A stretch of 64,000 bases of DNA from Prevotella sp. GTDB lineage: Bacteria > Bacteroidota > Bacteroidia > Bacteroidales > Bacteroidaceae. The translations under genes and the position numbers were made by a program. The stretch lies in assembly GCA_017557185.1 (NCBI GenBank), contig JAFZAP010000062.1, forward strand, positions 56,511 through 120,510, written 5' to 3'. The notes under the pieces were generated by a model, which ran no database searches, was not told where the DNA came from, and worked only from the letters and a program-made list of their open reading frames with translations. Shown here piece by piece: positions 8,848 through 17,345 of this stretch (position 1 is the first letter of the stretch; each line of letters opens with the position of its first letter).

Positions 8848-9149
8848 GAACAAAAGTATTATTCATCGCACTCGCCCTTGCCGCCTCATGTGCAGCCCAG
8901 CCGAAGGCCAAGGACATCAAGACCGTCGTCCTGAAGACTCAGCCCGAGATGCATTGCTCAGGATGTGAGAAGAAAATCAAGGAAAACATACGCTTCGTGA
9001 AGGGTGTCAAGACCATCAAGACCGACCTCACCGACAAGACCGTCACGATTGAGTATGATGCCGAGAAGACCACCGTCAAGAACATCATTCAGGGCTTCAA
9101 GAAAATCAAATACGAGGCCACAGAGGTCAAGAAAGCGGACAAGCAGTAG
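8844..9149 (+). CDS. Exported heavy-metal-associated (HMA) domain protein
   Basis: The 101-residue protein has an N-terminal signal sequence (TKVLFIALALAASCAAQ) and a single HMA/MerP-like fold. The metal motif MHCSGC has its cysteines at 38 and 41. Cleavage could be by signal peptidase I before Gln19 or, less likely, as a lipoprotein at Cys16, because the lipobox is poor. It would bind Cu(I) or another soft metal in the periplasm. The ATGA overlap with the receptor gene indicates translational coupling and a shared task. Confidence 0.85.
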   Translation: MRTKVLFIALALAASCAAQPKAKDIKTVVLKTQPEMHCSGCEKKIKENIRFVKGVKTIKTDLTDKTVTIEYDAEKTTVKNIIQGFKKIKYEATEVKKADKQ

Positions 9150-9191
9150 CGCAGGCCTCCGTCCTGAGAAAGCGGTTGCAAACAAATAGGT

Positions 9192-9830
9192 ATGAGTTTT
9201 TTTATATTGGCTGACAACCAAGACCTGACAAGATTCGCATGGGAGAACCTGATCAGGCAGAATGAGGATAACGAAGTGCGGCGGGCCACCGACAAGGCAG
9301 GCCTGGTGGAGTTGCTGAAGGAACACGACCGAGCAGTTGTGGTCCTCGACTACACGTTGTTCGACTTCGTCGACGAAGAGCAGCTGCTCATCGTCAGCGA
9401 CCGCTTCTCGACAGCGATGTGGATTCTTGTGAGCAACGACCTCACGGATAAATTCCTGCGGCGCATGGTGTATTCGTCGCACATGTTCAGCATCGTGTTC
9501 AAAGATGAGCCGCTGAAGGAGTTCCGCGATGCCCTGCGAAATGCCGCAGAGGGAAAGCGCTATGTGAGCCAGCGCGCAATGGAACTCATACTCGCTCAGA
9601 AGCAGGAGGAAGAGCCTGCCGTGCTGACGGCCACCGAGATTGAGATTGTGAAGGCGATTGCGCTGGGGAAGACGACGAAGGAGATTGCCGGCGAGCGCTT
9701 CTCGAGCACCCATACCATCACCACCCACCGCAAGAACATCTTCCGCAAGCTGGGCATCAACACAGCACACGAAGCGGTGAAGTACGCCCTCCGTGCGGGG
9801 TTGATTGATTCATCAGAGTTCTACATCTGA
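9192..9830 (+). CDS. LuxR/NarL-type response regulator-like transcription factor
   Basis: The 212-residue protein has an N-terminal receiver-like domain (1-120) with Asp8, Asp53 (VVLDYT), Ser80 and Lys103 at roughly receiver positions, though the pattern is degenerate. The C-terminal GerE helix-turn-helix (LTATEIEIVKAIALGKTTKE to about 205) is standard. No sensor kinase is next to it. It starts 42 bases after the HMA gene and may be in the same transcript, so it could regulate metal uptake, but that is inference. Confidence 0.8.
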   Translation: MSFFILADNQDLTRFAWENLIRQNEDNEVRRATDKAGLVELLKEHDRAVVVLDYTLFDFVDEEQLLIVSDRFSTAMWILVSNDLTDKFLRRMVYSSHMFSIVFKDEPLKEFRDALRNAAEGKRYVSQRAMELILAQKQEEEPAVLTATEIEIVKAIALGKTTKEIAGERFSSTHTITTHRKNIFRKLGINTAHEAVKYALRAGLIDSSEFYI

Positions 9831-9896
9831 TTTGTCCACATAGGGAATTTGTATCAAAAAGTCAAAGATCGCTTCGGGGGCGGCGCCTTCCGTTTC

Positions 9897-10072
9897 CGTA
9901 GAGCTATGCTCCTGTACGCGTAGAACAATGTTCCTGTGTGCGTGGAGCTATGCTTACGAACGACAAGAGCAATGCTTATACACGCTTAGAGCAATGGGTT
10001 TGCTCGCGGCGATGCATGCTTTCCACATTCGGGCGCAATGCCTTTCGCATTTGGGAGTCGCCATTTCCCAAT
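9897..10072. repeat. Degenerate tandem array with 22-bp period (locus A)
   Basis: Eight consecutive 22-base units can be laid out from 9897; the first five are clear and the last three fade. The common core is CGTAGAGCWATGCTYCTG, for example at 9897, 9919, 9941, 9963 and 9985. There are no unique spacers, so it is not CRISPR. A related array with the same exact period lies at 62316-62482. Confidence 0.75.
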
Positions 10073-10437
10073 TTTAGAACGCCGAGCGGCAGTTCTGATA
10101 GTTTTAAATAACGTGCTGACCTGTTAGTTTTAGTTGCTTTTAGTGGTCAGATATATATTGACGCAAGCCCCTTTTTCGGGCGATGCGGGATGTTCCTCAT
10201 AGACACTGCAAATATACAAAAAAAATCTGAAAGTTGTATCACTAAGCGCGAAAAAATTAACAGTTTTTTCTAAAAAAATTTTTTCCTCCTCATCCTCTTC
10301 CTCTATAAGCGATTTTTGTCGCTAATTACAGAGGAGGAAGAAGAATTCTTCCTTCATTTTCATTTATCATTTTTCCTTTATCATTTTGTATGCGATCGCA
10401 TAAGCCGATAATTTATCTATTTTTCTTTCGCAAAAAG
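10073..10437. other. Intergenic stretch before the malic enzyme gene
   Basis: No gene is seen. It holds a weak dyad CTGACC/GGTCAG (10116-10150) and a hairpin at 10299-10335 (TCCTCT with AGAGGA outside, AGCGA with TCGCT inside) in purine/pyrimidine-skewed sequence. Its role is not known. Confidence 0.4.
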
Positions 10438-10468
10438 TTTTCTTGTTCAGTTTTTTTTCGTACCTTTG
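10438..10468 (+). promoter_or_regulatory. Promoter of the malic enzyme gene
   Basis: TTTT at 10438-10441 and TACCTTTG at 10461-10468 are 19 bases apart. The expected leader is about 52 bases. Confidence 0.7.
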
Positions 10469-10525
10469 CCATCAGAATCGCAGCTTGAAGAATACGACCT
10501 AAATACAACAAAAAAACATAGAGCT

Positions 10526-12817
10526 ATGGTGAAGATTACGAAAGAAGCGGCGTTGGCCTATCACGTGGGCACGCGTCCAGGTAAAATAGAGGTGAAACCG
10601 ACAAAGCCCTATCGCACGCAAACCGACCTGTCGTTGGCCTATTCGCCCGGCGTGGCCTATCCGTGTCTGGAGATCCAGAGCGACAGCAATGCCGCCTATC
10701 AGTACACGGACAAGGGCAACCTCGTGGCTGTGATCTCGAACGGTACGGCGGTGCTGGGTCTTGGCGACATCGGTGCGCTGAGCGGTAAGCCGGTGATGGA
10801 GGGTAAGGGTCTGCTGTTCAAAATCTACGGCGGCATCGACGTGTTCGATATCGAGGTGGACGAGAAAGACCCAGAGAAGTTCTGCGAGGCCGTGGAGCGC
10901 ATCGCGCCTACCTTCGGCGGCATCAACCTCGAGGATATCAAGGCACCGGAGTGCTTCTATATAGAGGAACGCCTGAAGAAGACGCTCGACATCCCCGTGA
11001 TGCACGACGACCAGCACGGCACGGCCATCATCTCGGCGGCAGGACTGAAGAACGCGCTGGAGGTGGCTGGCAAGAACATCGCCGATGTGAAGATCGTGGT
11101 GAACGGTGCCGGCGCTGCCGCTATCTCGTGCACGAAGCTCTACTGTGCGCTGGGTGCGCGCAAGGAGAACGTGGTAATGCTCGACTCGCGTGGCGTCATC
11201 ACCAGCGACCGCGAGAATCTGAACGAGCAGAAGCGGCTCTTCGCCACCGACCGCCGCGATGTGCACACGCTGGAGGAGGCGATGCGCGGTGCTGATGTGT
11301 TCGTGGGCTTGTCGAAAAGCAATGTGGTGACACAGGACATGGTTCGCTCGATGGCCGAGAATCCCATCGTGTTTGCACTCGCCAACCCCGTGCCCGAAAT
11401 CTCCTACGAGGACGCGATGGCCAGCCGACCTGACGTGCTGATGGCAACGGGCCGCTCGGACTATCCCAACCAAATCAACAACGTGATCGGATTCCCATAT
11501 ATCTTCCGCGGTGCGCTCGACGTGCATGCCAGCGCCATCAACGAGGAGATGAAGATGGCTGCAGCCCTGGCCATCGCCAACCTGGCGAAGGAGGCTGTGC
11601 CCGATGTGGTGAACGATATATATAAGGTGAACAACCTGTCGTTCGGTCGCGACTACTTCATCCCGAAGCCTGTTGACCCGCGCCTGATCACGGAGGTGAG
11701 CGCCGCCGTTGCGAAGGCCGCCATCGACAGCGGTGTGGCCCGTCGCAACATCGAAGACTGGGAGGAATACAAGGACTCGCTGAGCGTGATGCTCGGACAG
11801 GAGTCGAAGCTCACGCAGAAGCTCTATGCTTCGGCAGCCGCCCACCCGCAGCGCGTGGTGTTTGCCGAGGGTGCCCATCCCACGATGCTTCGTGCCGCCG
11901 TACAGGCGAAGGCTGAAGGTCTGTGCCATCCTATCTTGCTGGGTAACGATGAGATCATCGCGAAGCTCGCCGACGAACTCGATTTGAACCTCGAGGGTAT
12001 CGAGGTGGTGAACCTGCGCCATCCGTCGGAGTACGACCGCCGCCACCGCTATGCCGCCATCCTCGCGCAGAAGCGCCAGCGCGACGGCTACACGCTGCAG
12101 GAGGCCAGCGACAAGATGTATGAGCGCAACTACTTCGGCATGATGATGGTAGAGACGGGCGAGGCCGATGCCTTCATCACCGGTCTCTACACGCGCTATA
12201 GCAACACGCTGAAGGTGGTGAACGAGGTGATTGGCATACAGCCGGAGTTCAAGACGCCTGCCACGATGCACATCATCAACTCGCCGCGTGGCACGTTGTA
12301 TATCGCCGACACGCTCGTGAACCAGAACCCCGATACGGAGACGCTGGTCGATATCGCCCGTCTGGCTGAACAGACCGTGCGCTTCTTTAACGAGACGCCT
12401 GTGATGGCGATGATTTCGCACTCGAACTTCGGCTCCGACCAGAGCAAGGGCGCACAGAAGGTGAAGCTCGCTGTGCAGCAGATGCAGAAGATGTATCCGA
12501 ATCTCGCCATCGACGGTGAGATGCAGATTGGCTTCGCACTCGACAAGGAGTTGCGCGACCAGCAGTATCCCTTCACGAAGTTGGCAGGGAAGGATGTGAA
12601 CACGCTCATTTTCCCGAACCTCACCTCGGCGCGCTCGAGCTATAAAATGCTGCAGTCGCTGAATGCCGACGTGGAAATCATCGGCCCGATTCAGATGGGT
12701 CTGAACAAGCCTATCCACTTCGTCGACTTCGGCTCGACGGTTCGCGATGTGGTGAACATCACGGCTGTCGCCGTCATCGATGCGTTTGTGGATAAGGTGA
12801 AGAAAATGCAAGGGTGA
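10526..12817 (+). CDS. maeB: NADP-dependent malic enzyme fused to a phosphotransacetylase-like domain
   Basis: The 763-residue protein has a malic enzyme part (about 1-430, with the catalytic stretch [10 protein letters not shown] and NAD(P)-binding [11 protein letters not shown]) followed by a phosphate acetyl/butyryltransferase-like domain (about 440-763). This is the MaeB architecture, which makes pyruvate from malate. In known MaeB enzymes the C-terminal domain has a regulatory role, sensing acetyl-CoA. The frame is open upstream to 10466, but that would include the promoter, so the Met at 10526 is chosen. An oriented palindrome follows two bases after the stop and may act in transcript end formation. 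Confidence 0.92.
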   Translation: MVKITKEAALAYHVGTRPGKIEVKPTKPYRTQTDLSLAYSPGVAYPCLEIQSDSNAAYQYTDKGNLVAVISNGTAVLGLGDIGALSGKPVMEGKGLLFKIYGGIDVFDIEVDEKDPEKFCEAVERIAPTFGGINLEDIKAPECFYIEERLKKTLDIPVMHDDQHGTAIISAAGLKNALEVAGKNIADVKIVVNGAGAAAISCTKLYCALGARKENVVMLDSRGVITSDRENLNEQKRLFATDRRDVHTLEEAMRGADVFVGLSKSNVVTQDMVRSMAENPIVFALANPVPEISYEDAMASRPDVLMATGRSDYPNQINNVIGFPYIFRGALDVHASAINEEMKMAAALAIANLAKEAVPDVVNDIYKVNNLSFGRDYFIPKPVDPRLITEVSAAVAKAAIDSGVARRNIEDWEEYKDSLSVMLGQESKLTQKLYASAAAHPQRVVFAEGAHPTMLRAAVQAKAEGLCHPILLGNDEIIAKLADELDLNLEGIEVVNLRHPSEYDRRHRYAAILAQKRQRDGYTLQEASDKMYERNYFGMMMVETGEADAFITGLYTRYSNTLKVVNEVIGIQPEFKTPATMHIINSPRGTLYIADTLVNQNPDTETLVDIARLAEQTVRFFNETPVMAMISHSNFGSDQSKGAQKVKLAVQQMQKMYPNLAIDGEMQIGFALDKELRDQQYPFTKLAGKDVNTLIFPNLTSARSSYKMLQSLNADVEIIGPIQMGLNKPIHFVDFGSTVRDVVNITAVAVIDAFVDKVKKMQG

Positions 12818-12818
12818 G

Positions 12819-12854
12819 GGAGCCTCCCCCGGCCCCTCCGAAAGGAGGGGAGCC
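12819..12854 (+). repeat. Gene-end palindrome (CCCCTCC-GAAA-GGAGGGG type)
   Basis: CCCCTCC and GGAGGGG flank a GAAA tetraloop, preceded by GGAGCCTCCCCC. It lies just after maeB. Related copies in the same orientation relative to the upstream gene occur after HU, the MG2 protein, radA and the MBL protein. The lack of a U-tract argues against a classical terminator. Confidence 0.7.
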
Positions 12855-12996
12855 AGATAATAATTGATAGTTCTTTCCCCGCTTCGCTCTGAAAGCGCCC
12901 CTTCGGGTCGAGCGGATAGTTGAGAGTTATGATTACTCTTGACTTTTGAAACTCGAAACTCGGAACTCGAAACTCGGAACTAGTTATATTATTCAT

Positions 12997-13383
12997 ATGA
13001 AAGCAATAGCAACAAAGAACGCACCGGCCGCTATCGGCCCCTATAGCCAGGCTATCGAAGCTAATGGCTTTGTGTATGCATCAGGGCAACTGCCCATCGA
13101 CCCCGCTACGGGAGCTTTTCCCGAAGGTGGCATCAAGGAACAAACGCGCCAGTCGCTGCTCAACGCTCAGGCTATCCTGCGCGAGGCAGGCCTCGAACTC
13201 AGCAATGTGGTGAAGACAACCGTGCTGCTGGCCGACATCGCCGACTTCGGTGCGATGAACGAGGTGTACAGCACGTTCTTCAGCCAGCCCTATCCGGCTC
13301 GCAGCGCCTTCGCCGTGAAGGATCTTCCGAAAGGCGCATTGGTCGAGATTGAGTGCATAGCAGCCCATCCCCGTAAATCGTAA
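12997..13383 (+). CDS. ridA: RidA family enamine/imine deaminase
   Basis: The 128-residue protein matches the RidA/YjgF length and sequence closely. The conserved arginine that binds the substrate carboxylate is Arg102 (PYPARSAF), and Glu117/Glu119 follow in VEIECIA. RidA hydrolyses reactive 2-aminoacrylate released by PLP enzymes such as serine/threonine dehydratases. The start at 12997 removes a short upstream extension made of repeated CGAAACTCGGAACT sequence. It precedes the histidine-degradation genes and may be co-transcribed with them, although a repeat block of 80 bases intervenes. Confidence 0.9.
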   Translation: MKAIATKNAPAAIGPYSQAIEANGFVYASGQLPIDPATGAFPEGGIKEQTRQSLLNAQAILREAGLELSNVVKTTVLLADIADFGAMNEVYSTFFSQPYPARSAFAVKDLPKGALVEIECIAAHPRKS

Positions 13384-13386
13384 ATC

Positions 13387-13456
13387 CGGACTCGGCTTTG
13401 CCGCTTTCGTAATAAAATGGAGAAAGAAATCGTAAATCCGTAAATCGTAAATCTAA
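13387..13456. repeat. Dispersed repeat of the CTCGGCTYTGCCGC type
   Basis: The block GGACTCGGCTTTGCCGC, then TTTCGTAATAAAATGG, then AATCGTAAATCCGTAAATC is found again with few changes at 41807-41883. Shorter relatives occur at about 29097-29125 and inverted at about 62155-62190. Confidence 0.7.
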
Positions 13457-13463
13457 AATACTT

Positions 13464-15170
13464 ATGAGTAAACAGACACAGATTATCGAGTGCGTGCCTA
13501 ACTTCAGCGAGGGACGCAACATGGAAGTGATCAAGCAGATCACCAACGAGATTGAGAAATACAAAGGAGTGAAACTGCTCGACGTGGACCCGGGCGATGC
13601 GACAAACCGCACGGTGGTGACCTTCGTGGGTTCGCCCGAGGAGGTGTGCAAGGCTGCCTTCGACGCGGTGAAGCGTGCCGGCGAGCTCATCGACATGCGG
13701 TTGCATCACGGTGCTCATCCGCGCATGGGTGCTACCGATGTGCTGCCCCTCATCCCCGTCAGTGGTATCACGCTGGAGGAGTGTGCCGAGCTGGCTCGAC
13801 AGCTGGCGAAGCGACTGGCCGACGAGGCCCGCATCCCGTGCTATTGCTACGAGGCTGCCGCCTTCAAGCCTGAGCGGAAGAATCTGGCTGTCTGTCGTGC
13901 CGGTGAGTATGAGGCGTTGCCCGAGAAGCTTGCCGTAGCCGAGAAGGCTCCCGACTATGGAGCGCGTCCCTTCGACGAGGGTGTTGCCCGTACGGGTTGC
14001 ACGGCTGTTGGTGCCCGCGATTTCCTCATCGCTGTGAACTATAACCTCAATACTACTTCGACACGCCGCGCCAACGCGATTGCCTTCGACGTGCGCGAGA
14101 AGGGCCGTCCCATGCGCGAGGGCGGTCTGCTCACCGGTAAGCCGCTGAAGGATGCCGATGGAAACACGATTATGCAGCCTGGAACGCTGAAGGCCACGAA
14201 GGCTATCGGCTGGTATATCGACGAATATGGCATTGCCCAGGTGTCGATGAACATGACCAACCTGAACGTAACTCCGCTGCATGTGGCCTTCGACGAGGTG
14301 TGCCGCGCTGCAGCAGCTCGTGGCGTCAGGGTGACGGGCACCGAGATTGTCGGTCTCGTGCCGAAGAAGACGCTCATCGATGCCGGTAAGTATTTCCTGG
14401 AAAAGCAGCAGCGCTCGACGGGAATTCCCGAAGAGGACATCATGAAGATTGCCATTAAGTCGATGGGCCTCGACGACCTAAAGCCTTTCAACCCGCATGA
14501 GAAAGTGATTGAGTTCATGATGGAAGACGACGCTGCCGAAGCAAAGAAACTCGTGAACCTCAGCGTGAAAGGATTTGCCGACGAGACGTCGCGCGAGAGT
14601 CCTGCGCCGGGTGGAGGCACCATCTCTGCCTATATGGGTGCACTCGGTGCAGCCCTTGGCACGATGGTTGCCAACCTCTCCAGTCACAAGCGCGGATGGG
14701 ACGACCGTTGGGCAGAATTCTCGGCGTGGGCCGACAAAGGTCAGGAGCTGATGAAGGAGTTGCTGCATCTGGTCGACGAAGACACCGAAGCCTTCAACCA
14801 GATCATGGCTGCCTTCAGTCTGCCGAAGGGAACCGATGAGGAGAAGGCTGCGCGGTCGGCAGCTATCCAGAAGGCTACGCTCTATGCTACGCAGGTGCCA
14901 CTGAAGACGATGAAGGCTTCGTTCCGCGCCTTCGACATCTGCAAAGCGATGGCCGAGGAGGGCAATCCTGCCAGCGTGAGCGATGCCGGCGTGGGCGCTC
15001 TTGCTGCCCGTGCCGCTGTGCTTGGTGCCTGTCTGAACGTGAAGATCAATGCCTCGTCGCTGAAGGACCGTGAGCAGGCCGACACCCTTGTGGCTGAAGC
15101 CAACGAGCTCGCCCGTCAGGCCTGCGCCGCAGAGCAGGCAATCCTGGAGATTGTGGAAGGGAAGCTGTAA
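13464..15170 (+). CDS. ftcD: Bifunctional glutamate formimidoyltransferase / formimidotetrahydrofolate cyclodeaminase
   Basis: The 568-residue protein has the formiminotransferase N- and C-subdomains (about 1-330, starting IIECVPNFSEGRN) and a helical cyclodeaminase domain (about 370-565, with ESPAPGGGTISAY). The fused form, as in animals and many Bacteroidales, moves the formimino group of formimidoglutamate to tetrahydrofolate and then releases ammonia to give methenyl-THF. It is the last step of the histidine-to-glutamate route whose other three enzymes follow directly. A 9-bp tandem repeat separates it from hutU. Confidence 0.93.
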   Translation: MSKQTQIIECVPNFSEGRNMEVIKQITNEIEKYKGVKLLDVDPGDATNRTVVTFVGSPEEVCKAAFDAVKRAGELIDMRLHHGAHPRMGATDVLPLIPVSGITLEECAELARQLAKRLADEARIPCYCYEAAAFKPERKNLAVCRAGEYEALPEKLAVAEKAPDYGARPFDEGVARTGCTAVGARDFLIAVNYNLNTTSTRRANAIAFDVREKGRPMREGGLLTGKPLKDADGNTIMQPGTLKATKAIGWYIDEYGIAQVSMNMTNLNVTPLHVAFDEVCRAAAARGVRVTGTEIVGLVPKKTLIDAGKYFLEKQQRSTGIPEEDIMKIAIKSMGLDDLKPFNPHEKVIEFMMEDDAAEAKKLVNLSVKGFADETSRESPAPGGGTISAYMGALGAALGTMVANLSSHKRGWDDRWAEFSAWADKGQELMKELLHLVDEDTEAFNQIMAAFSLPKGTDEEKAARSAAIQKATLYATQVPLKTMKASFRAFDICKAMAEEGNPASVSDAGVGALAARAAVLGACLNVKINASSLKDREQADTLVAEANELARQACAAEQAILEIVEGKL

Positions 15171-15197
15171 GCAAGGTTACCCTCTATACCTTCTATA

Positions 15198-15269
15198 CCC
15201 TTTACACCCTTTACACCCTTTACACCCTTTACACCCTTTACACCCTTTACACCCTTTACACCCTTTACA
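15198..15269 (+). repeat. Perfect 9-bp tandem repeat (8 units) between ftcD and hutU
   Basis: CCCTTTACA is repeated eight times without change and is flanked by imperfect units. It lies in the 123-base gap between two co-directional genes of the histidine-degradation operon, 25 bases before the hutU start. Copy number is likely to vary between strains. Confidence 0.85.
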
Positions 15270-15293
15270 CCTTATTATATATATCTATCTATC

Positions 15294-17309
15294 ATGACCA
15301 GAGAACAATTTCAATCAGAGATAAGACTTGGCATTCCCGACTATCTGCCTGAAGCTAAAGCCTATGATACACAAATCAACCATGCTCCGAAGCGGAAGGA
15401 CATACTGACGCCCGAGCAGAAACGGTTGGCGCTGCGCAACGCCCTGCGCTATTTCCCGAAACACCTGCACGCACAACTTGCACCTGAGTTTGCCGAAGAG
15501 CTGAAGCGCTATGGCCGTATTTATATGTACCGCTATCGCCCCAGCTATGAGATGTTTGCACGCCCCATCGACGACTATCCGCACAAGAGTCGGCAGGCTG
15601 CCGCCATCATGTTGATGATTCAGAACAATCTCGACCCGCGTGTGGCACAGCATCCGCACGAGTTGATTATCTACGGCGGAAATGGAGCCATCTTTCAGAA
15701 CTGGGCGCAATACCGGCTCGTGATGAAATACCTGAGCGAGATGACCGACGAGCAGACGCTGGTGATGTATAGCGGACATCCGCTCGGCCTGTTCCCAAGC
15801 CATAAGCTTGCACCGCGCGTCGTCGTGACGAACGGTATGGTGATTCCCAACTATTCGAAACCCGACGACTGGGAGCGCATGAATGCGATGGGCGTGAGCC
15901 AGTACGGGCAGATGACGGCTGGCAGCTATATGTATATTGGTCCGCAGGGCATCGTTCATGGTACGACGATCACCGTGCTCAATGCGAAGCGCCTGCACTC
16001 AAGAGCTGGCGAGAAGCGTTCGACGCTCTTCGTCACCGCCGGTCTTGGCGGTATGAGTGGCGCTCAGCCGAAGGCAGGCAACATTGCCGGCGTGGTGAGC
16101 GTGACTGCCGAGATCAATCCGCTGGCAGCAGGCAAGCGCTATGAGCAAGGCTGGGTGGACGAACTCCACACCGACCTCGACGAACTGATTCCCGCCATCA
16201 GAAAGGCCGTCAATGAGAAGCGTGTCGTCTCGATGGCGTATGTCGGAAATGTCGTCGACCTGTGGGAACGCCTGGCGAAGGAAGAGATGGATGTGGATTT
16301 GGGTAGCGACCAGACGTCGCTCCACAATCCGTGGGCAGGTGGCTACTATCCTGTTGGCTACACCCTCGAGGAAAGTAAGCGCATGATGGCTGAAGAGCCA
16401 GAGCGCTTCAAGGAGGCCGTGCAGGCTTCGCTGCGCCGGCAGGTGGCAGCCATCAACAAACTGGCTGACCGCGGCATGTATTTCTTCGACTACGGCAACG
16501 CCTTCCTTCTGGAGTCAGGAAGAGCTGGTGCAGATGTTTGGGTCCCGGAGGCCAACTCTCAACTAAAAACATTCCGTTATCCCTCGTACGTGCAGGACAT
16601 CATGGGTCCGCTGTTCTTCGACTATGGCTTCGGCCCGTTCCGCTGGGTGTGCACCTCGTGCGACCCCGACGACCTTGCCACCACCGACCGCCTCGCTGCC
16701 GAGGTGCTCGAGGAGATGAGCCATCACGTTACTGACGACATTCGCGGACAGTTGCTCGACAACCTGCACTGGATACGCGAGGCCGGACCTAATCATCTTG
16801 TGGTGGGTTCGCAGGCGCGTATCCTCTATGCCGATGCTGAAGGACGCACGAAGATTGCGCTGGCTTTCAACGATGCCATCCGTCGCGGTGAACTCAAAGC
16901 ACCTGTGGTGCTGGGTCGCGACCACCACGACGTCAGCGGTACTGACTCTCCGTTCCGCGAGACCTCGAACATCTACGACGGCTCGCAGTTCTGTGCAGAT
17001 ATGGCTGTGCAGAACGTTATCGGCGACTCGTTCCGCGGTGCCACGTGGGTAAGCATCCACAACGGCGGTGGAGTAGGCTGGGGCGAGGTCATCAACGGAG
17101 GCTTCGGAATGGTCATCGACGGCTCCGACGAGAGTGATCGCAAGATTCGCGAGATGCTGTTCTGGGATGTGAACAACGGCATCGCCCGTCGCTCGTGGGC
17201 ACGCAACAAAGGTTCGATGGATGCTATCCGTCGCGAGATGGAGCGCACGCCGGAGCTGCGCGTCACCTTGCCTAACCTCGTCGACGATGAATTGCTCGAC
17301 ACGATATAA
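15294..17309 (+). CDS. hutU: Urocanate hydratase
   Basis: The 671-residue protein is the long form of urocanase, close in length to the animal enzyme rather than to the roughly 560-residue proteobacterial form. It contains the NAD-binding region (TAGSYMYIGPQGIVHGTT, FVTAGLGGMSGAQPKA) and the conserved SDQTSLHNPWAGGYYP and VSIHNGGGVGWGEV segments. It hydrates urocanate to imidazolonepropionate in the cytoplasm, using tightly bound NAD+. It sits between ftcD and hutH, with 36 bases to hutH, in an operon that encodes the whole pathway. Confidence 0.95.
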   Translation: MTREQFQSEIRLGIPDYLPEAKAYDTQINHAPKRKDILTPEQKRLALRNALRYFPKHLHAQLAPEFAEELKRYGRIYMYRYRPSYEMFARPIDDYPHKSRQAAAIMLMIQNNLDPRVAQHPHELIIYGGNGAIFQNWAQYRLVMKYLSEMTDEQTLVMYSGHPLGLFPSHKLAPRVVVTNGMVIPNYSKPDDWERMNAMGVSQYGQMTAGSYMYIGPQGIVHGTTITVLNAKRLHSRAGEKRSTLFVTAGLGGMSGAQPKAGNIAGVVSVTAEINPLAAGKRYEQGWVDELHTDLDELIPAIRKAVNEKRVVSMAYVGNVVDLWERLAKEEMDVDLGSDQTSLHNPWAGGYYPVGYTLEESKRMMAEEPERFKEAVQASLRRQVAAINKLADRGMYFFDYGNAFLLESGRAGADVWVPEANSQLKTFRYPSYVQDIMGPLFFDYGFGPFRWVCTSCDPDDLATTDRLAAEVLEEMSHHVTDDIRGQLLDNLHWIREAGPNHLVVGSQARILYADAEGRTKIALAFNDAIRRGELKAPVVLGRDHHDVSGTDSPFRETSNIYDGSQFCADMAVQNVIGDSFRGATWVSIHNGGGVGWGEVINGGFGMVIDGSDESDRKIREMLFWDVNNGIARRSWARNKGSMDAIRREMERTPELRVTLPNLVDDELLDTI

Positions 17310-17345
17310 TCAGTATGTCTTACTTCAAAAATCAATAATCGAAAC

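Noticed and set aside
9897-10072. CRISPR array
   Set aside because: The units are contiguous and degenerate; there are no constant repeats separated by unique spacers and no cas genes.
10499-12811. 770-codon open frame antisense to the malic enzyme gene
   Set aside because: It is a codon-position shadow of a GC-rich gene; its translation is rich in His/Arg/Val without any domain pattern, while the plus strand is a full MaeB.
15198-15269. Coding repeat (Leu-His-Pro)n
   Set aside because: The frame begins inside ftcD in a different frame and has no independent start context; the repeat lies between two well-defined genes.
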